A stretch of DNA of 64,000 bases from Baekduia alba (GTDB taxonomy: Bacteria > Actinomycetota > Thermoleophilia > Solirubrobacterales > Solirubrobacteraceae), in assembly GCF_028416635.1 (NCBI RefSeq), contig NZ_CP114013.1:1736001-1800000 (forward strand). Direction: 5' to 3'. Positions 1 to 9,714 of the stretch are shown piece by piece; positions within the stretch are counted from its first letter, which is position 1, and each line of letters begins with the position of its first letter. The translations under genes and the position numbers were made by a program. Under the pieces are notes generated by a model. It did no database searches. It had not been told where the DNA came from and saw nothing but the letters and a program-made list of their open reading frames with translations.

Positions 1-1061
1 CGGGCGCGCGCACCGTGACGTTGGCCGCGGGCCTCGACGCGGCGCTCGCGGAGGTCGTAGCTTGTGATGGTCCTTGCGTCGTGCTCGCGAGCGGCGACCC
101 CGGCTTCTTCGGGATCGTGCGCACGCTGCGGCGCGGCGTGGGGGAGGAGCGCGTCGTCGTCCATCCCGCGCCGTCGTCGGTGGCGGTCGCGTTCGCGCGG
201 CTCGGGCTCCCGTGGGACGACGCGCTGGTGGTCTCCGCGCACGCGCGCGACCCGCGGCCGGCGCTGGCGGCGGCGCTGCGCCATCCCAAGGTCGGGATCC
301 TGACCGACGGCGAGGCGACGCCGGCGTGGTTCGCGGCGCGCATGGCCGGCAGCGGGCGAACGCTGGCGGTGGCCGAGCGGCTGGGCGAGCCCGACGAGCG
401 CGTGGTGACCGGGAGCGCCGAGGAGATCGCCGCGCTGCCGGCGTTCGCGCAACCCAATGTCCTCGTGTCGCTTGGCGCGGGGACCGCTGTCGAGGAGCTC
501 GGGCCGGCGTGGGCGCTGGCCGAGGACGCGTTCGACCATCGCGCGGGGATGATCACCAAGCGCGAGGTCCGCGCGGTCGCGCTGGCGGCGTTGGGGCCGC
601 GGACGGGGCAGCTGGTGTGGGACGTCGGGTGTGGGAGCGGGTCGGTCGCGGTCGAGTGCGCGCGGCTCGGCGCCGCGGTCTTCGCCGTCGACGACGACGC
701 CGACGCGGTGACGCGGACGCGGGGCAACGCCGAGCGGTTCGGCGTCCCGATCGGCGTCGTCGAGGGGCGCGCGCCGGCGGCGCTCGCGGGCCTGCCGGAT
801 CCCGACGCGGTGTTCGTCGGCGGCGGGGGCGCGGACCTGGAGGCGATCGTCGACGCGTGCGCGGCGCGCGCGACGGTGGGGCGGGTCGTGGTCACGCTGG
901 CGCTGGTCGAGCGGGTCGGGCCGGTGCTGGACCGGCTCGCGTCGCGCGGGTTCGCGGCCGAGGCGACGATGGTCCAGGCGTCCCGGCTCGCGCCGCTGGC
1001 GGGCGGGCATCGGCTGGCCGCGACCAACCCCGTGGTCGTCGTGGTGGGGCGGCGGTCGTGA
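1..1061 (+). CDS. cobL: Precorrin-6Y C5,15-methyltransferase (decarboxylating), CbiE-CbiT fusion; 5' end cut by window
   Basis: Methylates precorrin-6/7 at C5 and C15 and decarboxylates the C12 acetate in corrin ring synthesis. The N-terminal half is a tetrapyrrole methylase (CbiE) with GDPGFFG and SAHARD. The C-terminal half, from about residue 178, is a class I SAM methyltransferase (CbiT) with MITKREVRA and the glycine-rich SAM loop VGCGSGSVAVE. A GTG lies at 15, but the frame is open to the left edge and the CbiE domain is missing its first residues, so the gene starts outside the window. It is the first visible gene of the cobalamin operon, and its TGA overlaps the next start by one base. 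Confidence 0.93.
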   Translation, partial: GARTVTLAAGLDAALAEVVACDGPCVVLASGDPGFFGIVRTLRRGVGEERVVVHPAPSSVAVAFARLGLPWDDALVVSAHARDPRPALAAALRHPKVGILTDGEATPAWFAARMAGSGRTLAVAERLGEPDERVVTGSAEEIAALPAFAQPNVLVSLGAGTAVEELGPAWALAEDAFDHRAGMITKREVRAVALAALGPRTGQLVWDVGCGSGSVAVECARLGAAVFAVDDDADAVTRTRGNAERFGVPIGVVEGRAPAALAGLPDPDAVFVGGGGADLEAIVDACAARATVGRVVVTLALVERVGPVLDRLASRGFAAEATMVQASRLAPLAGGHRLAATNPVVVVVGRRS

Positions 1062-1435
1062 TGGTCGTCGGCGTCGGCGCGAGCCGCGGCTGCCCTCCGA
1101 TCGAGTTGGAGGCCCTGGTCGACGCGTCGCTGGACGCCGCGGGCGTGGCCGCCGCAGAAGTGATGGTCCTTGCCTCGGTCGACGTCAAGGGCGACGAGCC
1201 GGCGGTGCTGGCGCTGGCCGCGGCGCGCCGGTGGTCGCTGCGGTTCTTCGCGCCCGCCGCGCTCGGCGCGGTGGCGGTCCCGACGCCGTCGCCGGTCGTC
1301 GCGCGGCACGTCGGGACGCCGAGCGTGGCGGAGGCGTCGGCGCTGCTGGCCGCGGGCGTGGGGGCGGAGCTGGTGCTGGCCAAGCAGCGCTCGCGGCACG
1401 CGACCTGCGCGATCGCGCGCGGAGCAAGACGATGA
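1061..1435 (+). CDS. CobE / CbiG C-terminal-domain cobalamin biosynthesis protein
   Basis: A 124-residue protein matching the stand-alone C-terminal domain of CbiG, as in CobE. It opens with the typical GVGASRGCPPIELEAL block and has VDVKGDEPAVLALA further on. This domain belongs to the corrin ring-modification stage; CobE itself has no settled enzymatic activity. No CbiG N-terminal or middle domain is present here, so this is the single-domain form. ATG at 1061 overlaps the cobL stop by one base; a GTG at 1058 is also in frame. Its own stop is the TGA of an ATGA overlap with the next gene, so translation is probably coupled. Confidence 0.8.
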   Translation: MVVGVGASRGCPPIELEALVDASLDAAGVAAAEVMVLASVDVKGDEPAVLALAAARRWSLRFFAPAALGAVAVPTPSPVVARHVGTPSVAEASALLAAGVGAELVLAKQRSRHATCAIARGARR

Positions 1436-1647
1436 TCTACGCCGCGACGCTGGACTGCAAGGGCTGCGGCGCCTGCCTGAAGACGTGCCCTGAGCGGGCG
1501 CTGCGGCCGGCGCCCGCGTGGTTCGACGGCCCGCCGCTGCTGACGCTGGTCGACCGGTGCACGGGGTGCGGCGAGTGCCTCGAGATCTGCCCGGCCGACG
1601 CGTTCGTCCCGTTGCCGCCCGAGGAGGCGCCATGGCCCGCCGCGTAG
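1432..1647 (+). CDS. Small ferredoxin with two 4Fe-4S clusters, inside the cobalamin operon
   Basis: A 71-residue ferredoxin with two classical cluster motifs, CKGCGACLKTCP near the N-terminus and CTGCGECLEICP about 30 residues later, each C-x2-C-x2-C-x3-CP. It should be a soluble one-electron carrier. ATG at 1432 overlaps the previous TGA by four bases, and its end overlaps cbiC by 16 bases, so it is fully embedded in the operon. A role as electron donor to a corrin-pathway redox step, such as cobalt reduction or ring contraction, is inferred from position only. Confidence 0.85.
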   Translation: MIYAATLDCKGCGACLKTCPERALRPAPAWFDGPPLLTLVDRCTGCGECLEICPADAFVPLPPEEAPWPAA

Positions 1648-2219
1648 CCCATCCGATCGAGGTCGAGAGCATGGGCATCCTGCGTGCGCGCTACGACTTC
1701 ACGCGGTTCGCGCCGCTGTCGCGCGTGGTCGCCGAGCGCGTGTGCCACGCGTCGGCGGACCTGTCGTTCGCCGACTCGCTGGTGCTCGACGAGGGCGCGC
1801 TGCGTGGGGGACGGGCAGCGCTGGCCGGCGGCGCGCCGATCTACGCGGACGCGCGCATGGTCGCCGCGGGGGTGACGACGCGGGAGGTCGTCGTGACGCT
1901 GGCCGATCCACGGGTGCCCAAGCGGGCCGCCGCGGCCGGCGTCACGCGCAGCGCGGCGGCGATGGCGCTGGCGGCGCGCGAGGCGCCGGCGGGTGCGGTG
2001 TGGGTGGTGGGCAACGCGCCGACCGCGCTGTTCCAGCTGCTCGAGACGCCGCCGCCGGAGCCCGCGCTGATCGTGGGGTTGCCGGTCGGGTTCGTCGGGG
2101 CGGCGGAGGCGAAGGCGGCGCTGGTCGCGTCCGGGCTGCCGTGCGTGGCGAACGTCGGCGAGCGGGGCGGGAGCGCGGTGGCCGTCGCGGCGGTCAACGC
2201 GTTGTTGTACGCCGCATGA
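1632..2219 (+). CDS. cbiC: Precorrin-8X methylmutase
   Basis: Moves the C11 methyl group to C12, giving hydrogenobyrinic or cobyrinic acid. The 195-residue length is normal. Visible family features are HPIEVESM at the start, the RVCHASAD segment carrying the catalytic histidine, and the conserved GNAPTALFQLL and GLPVGFVGAAEAK blocks. ATG at 1632 follows a strong GGAGG ribosome-binding site (within gaggaggcgcc) that lies in the ferredoxin coding sequence. The stop forms an ATGA overlap with the next gene. Confidence 0.95.
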   Translation: MARRVAHPIEVESMGILRARYDFTRFAPLSRVVAERVCHASADLSFADSLVLDEGALRGGRAALAGGAPIYADARMVAAGVTTREVVVTLADPRVPKRAAAAGVTRSAAAMALAAREAPAGAVWVVGNAPTALFQLLETPPPEPALIVGLPVGFVGAAEAKAALVASGLPCVANVGERGGSAVAVAAVNALLYAA

Positions 2220-2878
2220 GCGGCACGGCGTTGGTGGTGGACTTCGGGGGCGTCCGGCGCTGCCTCTCCAGCGCGGTCGTCGGTGGCGGCCTGCGCGACG
2301 CGACCGGCTGGCTGAACCTCCAGGTCCCGCACGGCTACGCGCGGATGGACCCCGACGCGCACCTGCGCGAGGCGATGGCGGCGCGCGGGGTCGACGTCGC
2401 GACGACGCTTGGCGCGATGACCGCCGCGCACGTCGACCGTGCGCAGTGGTGCGAGGAGCCGGGCGCGGCTCGCGTGGTCGCGACGGTCGGGATCGGCGTG
2501 CCGCTGGCCGCCGCCGGCCGGGTGCTGCGCGAGGTGCCGCCGGTCAACACCATCAACATGCTGGTGCTCGTGGAGGCCGCGCTGACCGACGCCGCCCTGG
2601 TCTACGCCGTCCAGACCGCGACCGAGGCGAAGGCCCAGGCGCTGAGCGACGCCGGCATCGTGGCGCGCAACCACGACGGCCCGGCGACGGGCACCGCGAC
2701 CGACAGCATCTGCGTCGCCGCCCGTCCCGGGGCGACCGAGCCGTTCGCCGGCCCGATGGCGCCGGCGGGCACCGCCATCGCCCGCTGCGTCCACACCGCG
2801 GTGATGGCCGGCGCGCTGGACTTCGAGCGGCGACGCGGGGCGGAGTTCAGGTGGGTGGGCGATGGCGATCGCGCGTAG
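2216..2878 (+). CDS. cbiZ: Adenosylcobinamide amidohydrolase, CbiZ family
   Basis: CbiZ hydrolyses the aminopropanol side chain of adenosylcobinamide (or pseudocobalamin) to adenosylcobyric acid, a salvage reaction. The 220-residue protein has the CbiZ core: NTINMLVLVEAAL, then DGPATGTATDSICVA and the closing GTAIARCVHTAV. ATG at 2216 overlaps the cbiC stop by four bases. Its product feeds CbiB, encoded immediately downstream with a 17-base overlap, so the order makes pathway sense. It is notable beside CobU, which offers the alternative bacterial salvage route. Confidence 0.88.
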   Translation: MSGTALVVDFGGVRRCLSSAVVGGGLRDATGWLNLQVPHGYARMDPDAHLREAMAARGVDVATTLGAMTAAHVDRAQWCEEPGAARVVATVGIGVPLAAAGRVLREVPPVNTINMLVLVEAALTDAALVYAVQTATEAKAQALSDAGIVARNHDGPATGTATDSICVAARPGATEPFAGPMAPAGTAIARCVHTAVMAGALDFERRRGAEFRWVGDGDRA

Positions 2879-3782
2879 CGTCGGGCTGGCCGCCGCGGTC
2901 GTGCTCGACGCGGCGCTCGGCGATCCGGCGCGGTGGCATCCGGTCGCGGGCTTCGGGCGGGCGGCGCAGGCGGCCGAGCGCGCGACCTACCGGTCCTCGC
3001 GGCTGGTCGGCGTGGTCCATGCCGGCGTGCTCGTCGCGGTGCCGACGGCGGTCGTCGCGCGGGCGGGCCGGGGCGGCGTCGCGCGGCGCGTGCTCGTCAC
3101 CGCGACGTGCGGATGGGCGGCGCTCGGCGGCCGGTCGCTGCGGCGGACCGCGACGCGGATGGCCGAGCTCGTCGACGACGGCGACCTCCCGGCCGCGCGC
3201 ACGCTCGCGCAGTCGCTCGTCGCGCGCCGGACCGAGGCGCTGGACGGCGCCGAGCTGACGCGCGCCGCGCTGGAGTCGCTGGCGGAGAACACGGCCGACG
3301 CCGAGGCGGGGACGCTGCTGTGGGGCGCGGTCGCGGGCGCGCCGGGCGCGGTGGCCCACCGCACGGCGAACACGCTCGACGCGATGGTCGGCTACCGCAG
3401 CGCCCGCTACGAGCGCTTCGGCTGGGGCGCGGCGCGGCTCGACGACGTCCTCGGCTTGCCGGCCGCGCGGGTGTGCGCGGCCGCGACGGTCGTGGCGGCG
3501 GCGCTGTGCGGCGAGGACGCGGCGGGCGCGTGGCGTGCGTGGCGGCGGGACGGCGCACGCCATCCGAGCCCGAACGCGGGCCGGGTGGAAGCCGCCTTCG
3601 CCGGTGCGCTCGGCGTGACGCTGGGCGGTGCCAACGACTACGACGGGCGGGTCGAGGAGCGGCCGCGCCTGGGTTCCGGGCCGCCGCCGGACACCGCCGC
3701 GCTGCGCCGGGCGGTGCGGCTGAGCGCGACGACGAGCGCGGTCCTGGCGACCGCCGCGGTGGCGGTGGCGGCGTGGCGCTGA
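2862..3782 (+). CDS. cbiB: Adenosylcobinamide-phosphate synthase CbiB (CobD of aerobic nomenclature)
   Basis: Membrane enzyme that attaches aminopropanol (phosphate) to adenosylcobyric acid. The 306 residues show the family blocks ALGDPARWHPVAGFG near the N-terminus, ESLAENTADAEAGTLLWGA near residue 145, NTLDAMVGYRSARYERFGW, and the C-terminal HPSPNAGRVEAAFAGALGV. Hydrophobic segments occur near residues 48-62, 200-215 and at the C-terminus. ATG at 2862 lies 17 bases inside cbiZ. The end overlaps the GTG start of cobU by ten bases. Confidence 0.92.
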   Translation: MAIARSVGLAAAVVLDAALGDPARWHPVAGFGRAAQAAERATYRSSRLVGVVHAGVLVAVPTAVVARAGRGGVARRVLVTATCGWAALGGRSLRRTATRMAELVDDGDLPAARTLAQSLVARRTEALDGAELTRAALESLAENTADAEAGTLLWGAVAGAPGAVAHRTANTLDAMVGYRSARYERFGWGAARLDDVLGLPAARVCAAATVVAAALCGEDAAGAWRAWRRDGARHPSPNAGRVEAAFAGALGVTLGGANDYDGRVEERPRLGSGPPPDTAALRRAVRLSATTSAVLATAAVAVAAWR

Positions 3783-4312
3783 CGCTCGTCCTCGGGCCGC
3801 GCCGGTCGGGCAAGAGCCCGATCGCGGAGGCGCTGGCGCGGGAGCCGGGCGCGCCGGTGGTCGTCCTCGCCCCGCTGACGGTGACCGACGCGGAGATGGC
3901 GGCGCGCGTCGCGGCGCACCAGGCGGCGCGGCCGGCGGCGTGGGCGACGGTCGAGCGGATCGACGTGGTCGGCGCGCTGCGCGCCGCGCCGCCGGGGGCG
4001 ACCATCCTGATGGACTCGCTCGGGACCTGGATGAGCGAGGTGCTGTGGCGCGCGGGCGCGCTGGAGGACGGGGCGGACGGCGCCGCGGCGGCCGCGGAGC
4101 TGCGCGCGGCGGCGCGGGCGTTCGCCGCGGTGGCGCGGGAGCGGCCGGGCGCGACGATCGTCGTCGCCGAGGAGGCCGGTTGGGGCCCGGTGCCGCCGAG
4201 CGCCGCGACGCGGCTGTGGCTCGACGTCCTCGGCGACACCGCCCAGACGCTGGGCGAGGCGGCCGACCGCGCGCTGCTCGTCGTCGCCGGGCGCGTCGTG
4301 GAGCTCCCGTGA
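3773..4312 (+). CDS. cobU: Adenosylcobinamide kinase / guanylyltransferase CobU
   Basis: Phosphorylates adenosylcobinamide and transfers GMP to give AdoCbi-GDP. The 179-residue protein starts with a P-loop, GPRRSGKS, at residues 8-15. His49 in AAHQAARPAAW matches the histidine that carries the GMP intermediate, and DSLGTWMSEVLW follows. The usual GGxRSGKS is slightly changed (GPRRSGKSP). GTG at 3773 was chosen because it precedes the beta-strand leading into the P-loop and overlaps cbiB. The stop forms a GTGA overlap with cobC. Confidence 0.92.
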   Translation: MALTLVLGPRRSGKSPIAEALAREPGAPVVVLAPLTVTDAEMAARVAAHQAARPAAWATVERIDVVGALRAAPPGATILMDSLGTWMSEVLWRAGALEDGADGAAAAAELRAAARAFAAVARERPGATIVVAEEAGWGPVPPSAATRLWLDVLGDTAQTLGEAADRALLVVAGRVVELP

Positions 4313-5328
4313 GCGGCGGCGCGACGACCGCCGACGTCCACGGCGATGCCTGGGCGCGCGGCGCCGCCGCGGACCACGCGGTGAACGTCGCGACGGGCGG
4401 GCCGCCGGCGTGGTTGCGGGCGGCGCTGGCCGAGGAGCTCGCGACCGCGGTCGCGGCGTATCCCGACGAGCGCGAGGCGGTGGAGGTCGTCGCCCGGCGC
4501 CACGGCCGCGCGACCGACGAGGTCGTGATGCTCAACGGCGCCGCGCACGGGTTCCAGCTGGTCGCCGACGTGCTCGCGCCGCGGCGGCCGGTGGTCGTCC
4601 ATCCGCAGTTCACGGAGCCGGACCGGGCGCTGGGCGGGCGGGCGCGGCACGTCCTGCTGCCCGACCCCTATGACTTCGATCCGGAGGCGGTCCCGGACGA
4701 CGCCGACCTCGTCGTGATCGGCAACCCGACCAACCCGACCGGCGTGCTCCATCCGGCCGACGCGATCACGGCCCTGGTCAGGCCGGGCCGGACGGTCGTC
4801 GTCGACGAGGCGTTCATGGACTTCGTCGCGGGCGAGGAGGCGTCGCTGGCGGCCCGCGCGACCGAGGGGTTGGTCGTGCTCCGCAGCCTCACGAAGATCC
4901 TGGGGGCTCCCGGTCTGCGCGTCGGCTACCTGCTCGCGCCGCCCGATCTGGCCGGGGCGCTGCGCGCGCGCCGGCAGGCGTGGCCCGTCAACGCCCTCGC
5001 GCTCCTCGCGGTGGAGCACGCGACGCCGGAGCGGCTGCGCCCGATCGCGGCGCGCGCCCGCGCGGACCGGCGCGCGCTGGAGGCCGCGCTGCAGCGGGCG
5101 CTGCCGCTCGGGCGCGTCCACGTCTACCCCGGCGCCGCGAACTTCGTCCTGGTCGAGCTCGCCACCCGCGACGCGCTGGCGCTCGCCCACGACCTGCGCG
5201 ACCAGCTGGGCATCGCCATCCGGCCGGCCTCCACGTTCCCCGGGCTCACGCCGCGCCACGTCCGCCTCACCGCACGCGGCGGCGAGACGGACGCGCGGCT
5301 CATCGCCGCGCTCAGCCAGCGCGTGTGA
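4309..5328 (+). CDS. cobC: L-threonine-O-3-phosphate decarboxylase, class I PLP aminotransferase fold
   Basis: Makes (R)-1-amino-2-propanol phosphate, the linker added by CbiB. The 339 residues carry the aminotransferase fold I signature: GNPTNPTGVL for substrate binding, DEAFMDF, and SLTKILGAPGLRVGY with the PLP lysine near residue 196. The N-terminal AYPDEREAVEVVARRHG block is typical of CobC/CobD and histidinol-phosphate aminotransferase relatives. Operon position favours the CobC assignment. GTG at 4309 overlaps the cobU stop by four bases. It is the last gene of the operon. Confidence 0.9.
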   Translation: MSGGATTADVHGDAWARGAAADHAVNVATGGPPAWLRAALAEELATAVAAYPDEREAVEVVARRHGRATDEVVMLNGAAHGFQLVADVLAPRRPVVVHPQFTEPDRALGGRARHVLLPDPYDFDPEAVPDDADLVVIGNPTNPTGVLHPADAITALVRPGRTVVVDEAFMDFVAGEEASLAARATEGLVVLRSLTKILGAPGLRVGYLLAPPDLAGALRARRQAWPVNALALLAVEHATPERLRPIAARARADRRALEAALQRALPLGRVHVYPGAANFVLVELATRDALALAHDLRDQLGIAIRPASTFPGLTPRHVRLTARGGETDARLIAALSQRV

Positions 5329-5374
5329 GCAACCTGCAACAAGCGCCAACGCGCCAGCTCGTCCGAACTTGCGG

Positions 5375-5683
5375 CTAGCCCTCGGCCAGCGCGCGCTGCA
5401 CCGACGCGACCTTGTCCTCCAGCGTCTGCGCCTTGTCGCGGCGCTCGTCGAGCTTGAGCACGGTGTAGACGCGCGGCAGGCCGAGCTCGAACGGCACGGC
5501 GTGCAGCTCGCCGACCAAGGCCAATATGTCGCTCGTCTCGCCCTCCAGCGACGTGCCCATCGCGTGGAGCACGTGCTTGACGCGGTCCTGGGCGGCGAGC
5601 TTGCGCTGGATCGCGGCGATGTAGCGGCTGGCGGAGGGATCGCTCCGGCCCAGCCCGATCACGGTCAGGTCTGCGGTGGCCAC
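5375..5683 (-). CDS. Thiamine-binding / MTH1187-YkoF family protein (UPF0045)
   Basis: A 102-residue small alpha/beta protein of the MTH1187/YqgV family. It has the typical opening MATADLTVIGLGRSDPSASRY and the VLHAMGTSLEGETSDILALV block, in which the conserved GT and E residues line the ligand pocket in family structures. Members bind thiamine-like ligands and are thought to be soluble carriers. It converges on the cobalamin operon across a 46-base gap and is likely transcribed alone. Confidence 0.85.
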   Translation of the reverse strand: MATADLTVIGLGRSDPSASRYIAAIQRKLAAQDRVKHVLHAMGTSLEGETSDILALVGELHAVPFELGLPRVYTVLKLDERRDKAQTLEDKVASVQRALAEG

Positions 5684-5846
5684 CCGGCGACGCTAGCGCG
5701 TGCGCAGCCCGGACAGGAGGTGGTCGTGGACGAACGCCGTCGTTGATGGCGATGATCCCGCTGAAGGCGGCCACGGCCTCGGCGTCGCCGGCATTGGCTG
5801 GTCGCGACCGGGATCGCGCTCATCGCCTGAGCGGCGGGACGCCCGG

Positions 5847-6122
5847 CTACCAGGCCTGATCCGTGCCGCAGTGCGGGCACGAGACCGACGTGGTGACCGC
5901 GGCCTGGAACTGGAAGCCGCAGGAGCAGGAGTAGTGCGCGGTGTCCTCCGACGTCACGCACTCGCGGTGGCGACGCTCGGCGGCGTGGTCCTCGACGACC
6001 TCGGCGCTGACGACCTCGACCTCGGCCTCGACCTCGGCCTCGGCCGGGCGGCCGAAGACATGCGGGCGGCGCTCGGTGCGGGGAGGACGGCGGTCGGTGG
6101 GGCGAAGGGGGCGGACGCGCAT
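5847..6122 (-). CDS. Small zinc-ribbon-like protein of unknown function
   Basis: A 91-residue reading frame whose C-terminal third looks like a zinc ribbon: SCSCGFQF, then CPHCG about 15 residues later (C-x-C ... C-x2-C). The N-terminal half is basic, and a Glu/Val/Ala stretch (AEVEAEVEVVSAEV) links the two parts. ATG at 6122 is preferred over an in-frame TTG at 6143; neither has a clear Shine-Dalgarno site. Third positions are GC-rich in this frame. It is alone between the thiamine-binding gene and ccmE. I do not recognise a family beyond the metal-binding motif. Confidence 0.6.
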   Translation of the reverse strand: MRVRPLRPTDRRPPRTERRPHVFGRPAEAEVEAEVEVVSAEVVEDHAAERRHRECVTSEDTAHYSCSCGFQFQAAVTTSVSCPHCGTDQAW

Positions 6123-6331
6123 GGCGTGGGGTCTGTTCCTCAAGACACCGGGAGGCGCGAGAGGTTTCGCACAACGTCATCGTCGGACCGACCTGGCGCT
6201 TGAGCAGTCCTGGACGCCTGCCCTAACCACGGGTGGGGAGCGGTTCATCGCGCAGAGGCCGAGCCTCGCTCGCTCGGGGTCATGTCGGGGTGCGGGCGGT
6301 TCCGCGCGCGAGGCTGCGATACTGCGTGTCG

Positions 6332-6742
6332 ATGGACCCTGCACGCAAGCGCCGCGTACGTCTCGTCGTGGCGCTGAGCGCGGCCCTCGTCCTGTCGGTC
6401 GCCCTCATCTACCAGAGCTTCAGCGCCTCCTCCGAGGCACGCACCCCCAGCCAGCTGCTGGCCAGCGCCGATGCCGGCCGCAGCTACCAGCTGACGGGCA
6501 AGGTCGTGGACGGCTCGATCAAGAAGGTCGGCACGACCTACCAGTTCCGCGTGCGCGACCGCAACGGCAAGGCCTCCGTGCCGATCCGCTACACGGGCTC
6601 GGTCGCCGACACGTTCCGCGGCGGCCGCGAGGTCATCGTGACCGTGAAGCGCGAGGGCAGCACGTTCGTGGGCGAGAAGGACTCGCTCGTGACGAAGTGC
6701 CCGTCGAAGTTCCAAGAGCAGTCCAAGACGCAGTCGACCTAG
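6332..6742 (+). CDS. ccmE: Cytochrome c-type biogenesis heme chaperone CcmE, cysteine type
   Basis: Receives heme and passes it to the CcmF synthetase for attachment to apocytochrome c. The 136-residue protein has a basic N-terminus, one membrane anchor (VVALSALVLSVALIY-like, residues 10-26) and a beta-barrel OB domain with YQLTGKVVDG, YQFRVRDRNG and VPIRYTGSVADTF. The heme-linking position is Cys123 in TKCPSKF, so this is the Cys-type protein known from archaea and Desulfovibrio, not the His type. The usual tyrosine four residues on is Phe127 here. ATG at 6332 gives the correct short cytoplasmic tail. ccmF follows 15 bases later. Confidence 0.88.
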   Translation: MDPARKRRVRLVVALSAALVLSVALIYQSFSASSEARTPSQLLASADAGRSYQLTGKVVDGSIKKVGTTYQFRVRDRNGKASVPIRYTGSVADTFRGGREVIVTVKREGSTFVGEKDSLVTKCPSKFQEQSKTQST

Positions 6743-6757
6743 TGGGCAGCGCCGCTC

Positions 6758-8944
<2,187 letters not shown>

Positions 8945-8956
8945 CCGCGCGCAGCG

Positions 8957-9250
8957 ATGGACGTGGCGGCGGTTCTGCTGGTGCTGGCCGCCGCCGTGGC
9001 CGCGGGCTACGCGATCGCGGGTCCGCTGCGCGGCGGTCACATGGAGACCGAGGACGCCGAGTACCAGGCGGCGTTGGAAGACCTCGAAGCCGCCAAGGAG
9101 GCGCGCTACCGCGAGATCCGCGAGGTCGAGATGGACTACCGCACCGGGAAGCTGTCCGAACAGGACTGGAAGGCGATCGACCGCGAGCTGCGTGCCGAGG
9201 CCATGGAGCTCCTGCGCAAGCTGGATGCGCTCGGCGCCGGGGACGACTAA
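8957..9250 (+). CDS. Short membrane-anchored coiled-coil protein, CcmI-like
   Basis: A 97-residue protein with one N-terminal membrane segment (residues 3-20) and a charged, probably helical cytoplasmic part: EYQAALEDLEAAKEARYREI, EVEMDYRTGKLSEQDW, then DRELRAEAMELLRKLDAL. The heptad-rich sequence and the D-Y-x-T-G-K-L-x-x-x-D-W pattern resemble the N-terminal part of CcmI/CycH. The apocytochrome-binding TPR domain is absent. It sits 12 bases after ccmF, so a role in cytochrome c maturation is likely by context. Translation of secG begins 13 bases later. Confidence 0.7.
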   Translation: MDVAAVLLVLAAAVAAGYAIAGPLRGGHMETEDAEYQAALEDLEAAKEARYREIREVEMDYRTGKLSEQDWKAIDRELRAEAMELLRKLDALGAGDD

Positions 9251-9263
9251 CCTTCACCGCGCA

Positions 9264-9494
9264 ATGCTCGAAACGATCCTCAGCGTCGTCCAGGTGATCA
9301 TCAGCATCGTGCTCATCTTCCTGGTGCTCATGCACTCCGGGAAGGACGCGGGGCTGTCCGGCGCCTTCGGCGTCGGCTCCGGCCAGGGCTCCCTCGGCGG
9401 CGGCTCGCTGGTCGAGCGCAACCTGAACCGCTGGACCGTCGGGTTCGCGATCCTGTTCGCGCTGAACACGATCGTCCTCCTCAAGATCAACTAG
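9264..9494 (+). CDS. secG: Protein translocase subunit SecG
   Basis: Small accessory subunit of the SecYEG channel. The 76 residues show two membrane segments (about 5-25 and 55-73) separated by a glycine-rich cytoplasmic loop. The loop includes LMHSGKDAGLSGAFG, the SecG hallmark, and LNRWTVGFAILF in the second helix. ATG at 9264 lies 13 bases after the CcmI-like gene, so it may be co-transcribed with the ccm genes. A hairpin follows at 9501. Confidence 0.95.
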   Translation: MLETILSVVQVIISIVLIFLVLMHSGKDAGLSGAFGVGSGQGSLGGGSLVERNLNRWTVGFAILFALNTIVLLKIN

Positions 9495-9500
9495 CCGGGC

Positions 9501-9520
9501 GCGGCGCGTTTGCGCGCCGC
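9501..9520 (+). terminator. Hairpin after secG
   Basis: Perfect 8-bp stem (GCGGCGCG / CGCGCCGC) with a TTTG loop, starting six bases after the secG stop. There is no U-tract, which is common for terminators in very GC-rich actinobacteria. The arm sequence also matches the inverse of the GCGCAAACGCGCCGC block in the adjacent 92-bp repeats, so it could equally belong to that repeat family. Confidence 0.5.
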
Positions 9521-9530
9521 CTCGCCGCGC

Positions 9531-9714
9531 CTGGAGGCACCGACCGGCTTGACGGGCTGGCGCCCGCCGGCACTCGCCCGGCGCCCCCAGCCACGACGAT
9601 GCGGGGCGCAAACGCGCCGCGCCTGGAGGCACCGACCGGCTCGACGGGCTGGCGCCCGCCGGCACTCGCGCGGCGCCCCCAGCCACGACGATGCGGGGCG
9701 CAAACGCGCCGCGC
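9531..9714. repeat. Two tandem 92-bp direct repeats
   Basis: Copy 1 is 9531-9622 and copy 2 is 9623-9714. They differ at only two positions. Each ends in a block containing GGCGC-AAAC-GCGCC, which can form a small hairpin. The unit contains several inverted GC-rich parts, such as GGCGCCCGCCGG. The stretch from secG to the next gene (9495-9846) holds no convincing gene; frames through it are open only because the repeat lacks stop codons. Confidence 0.85.

Noticed and set aside
1-60. Cobalamin riboswitch before the B12 operon
   Set aside because: The operon begins outside the window, so no leader is visible here.
9531-9714. CRISPR array
   Set aside because: There are only two directly abutting copies with no spacers and no cas genes.
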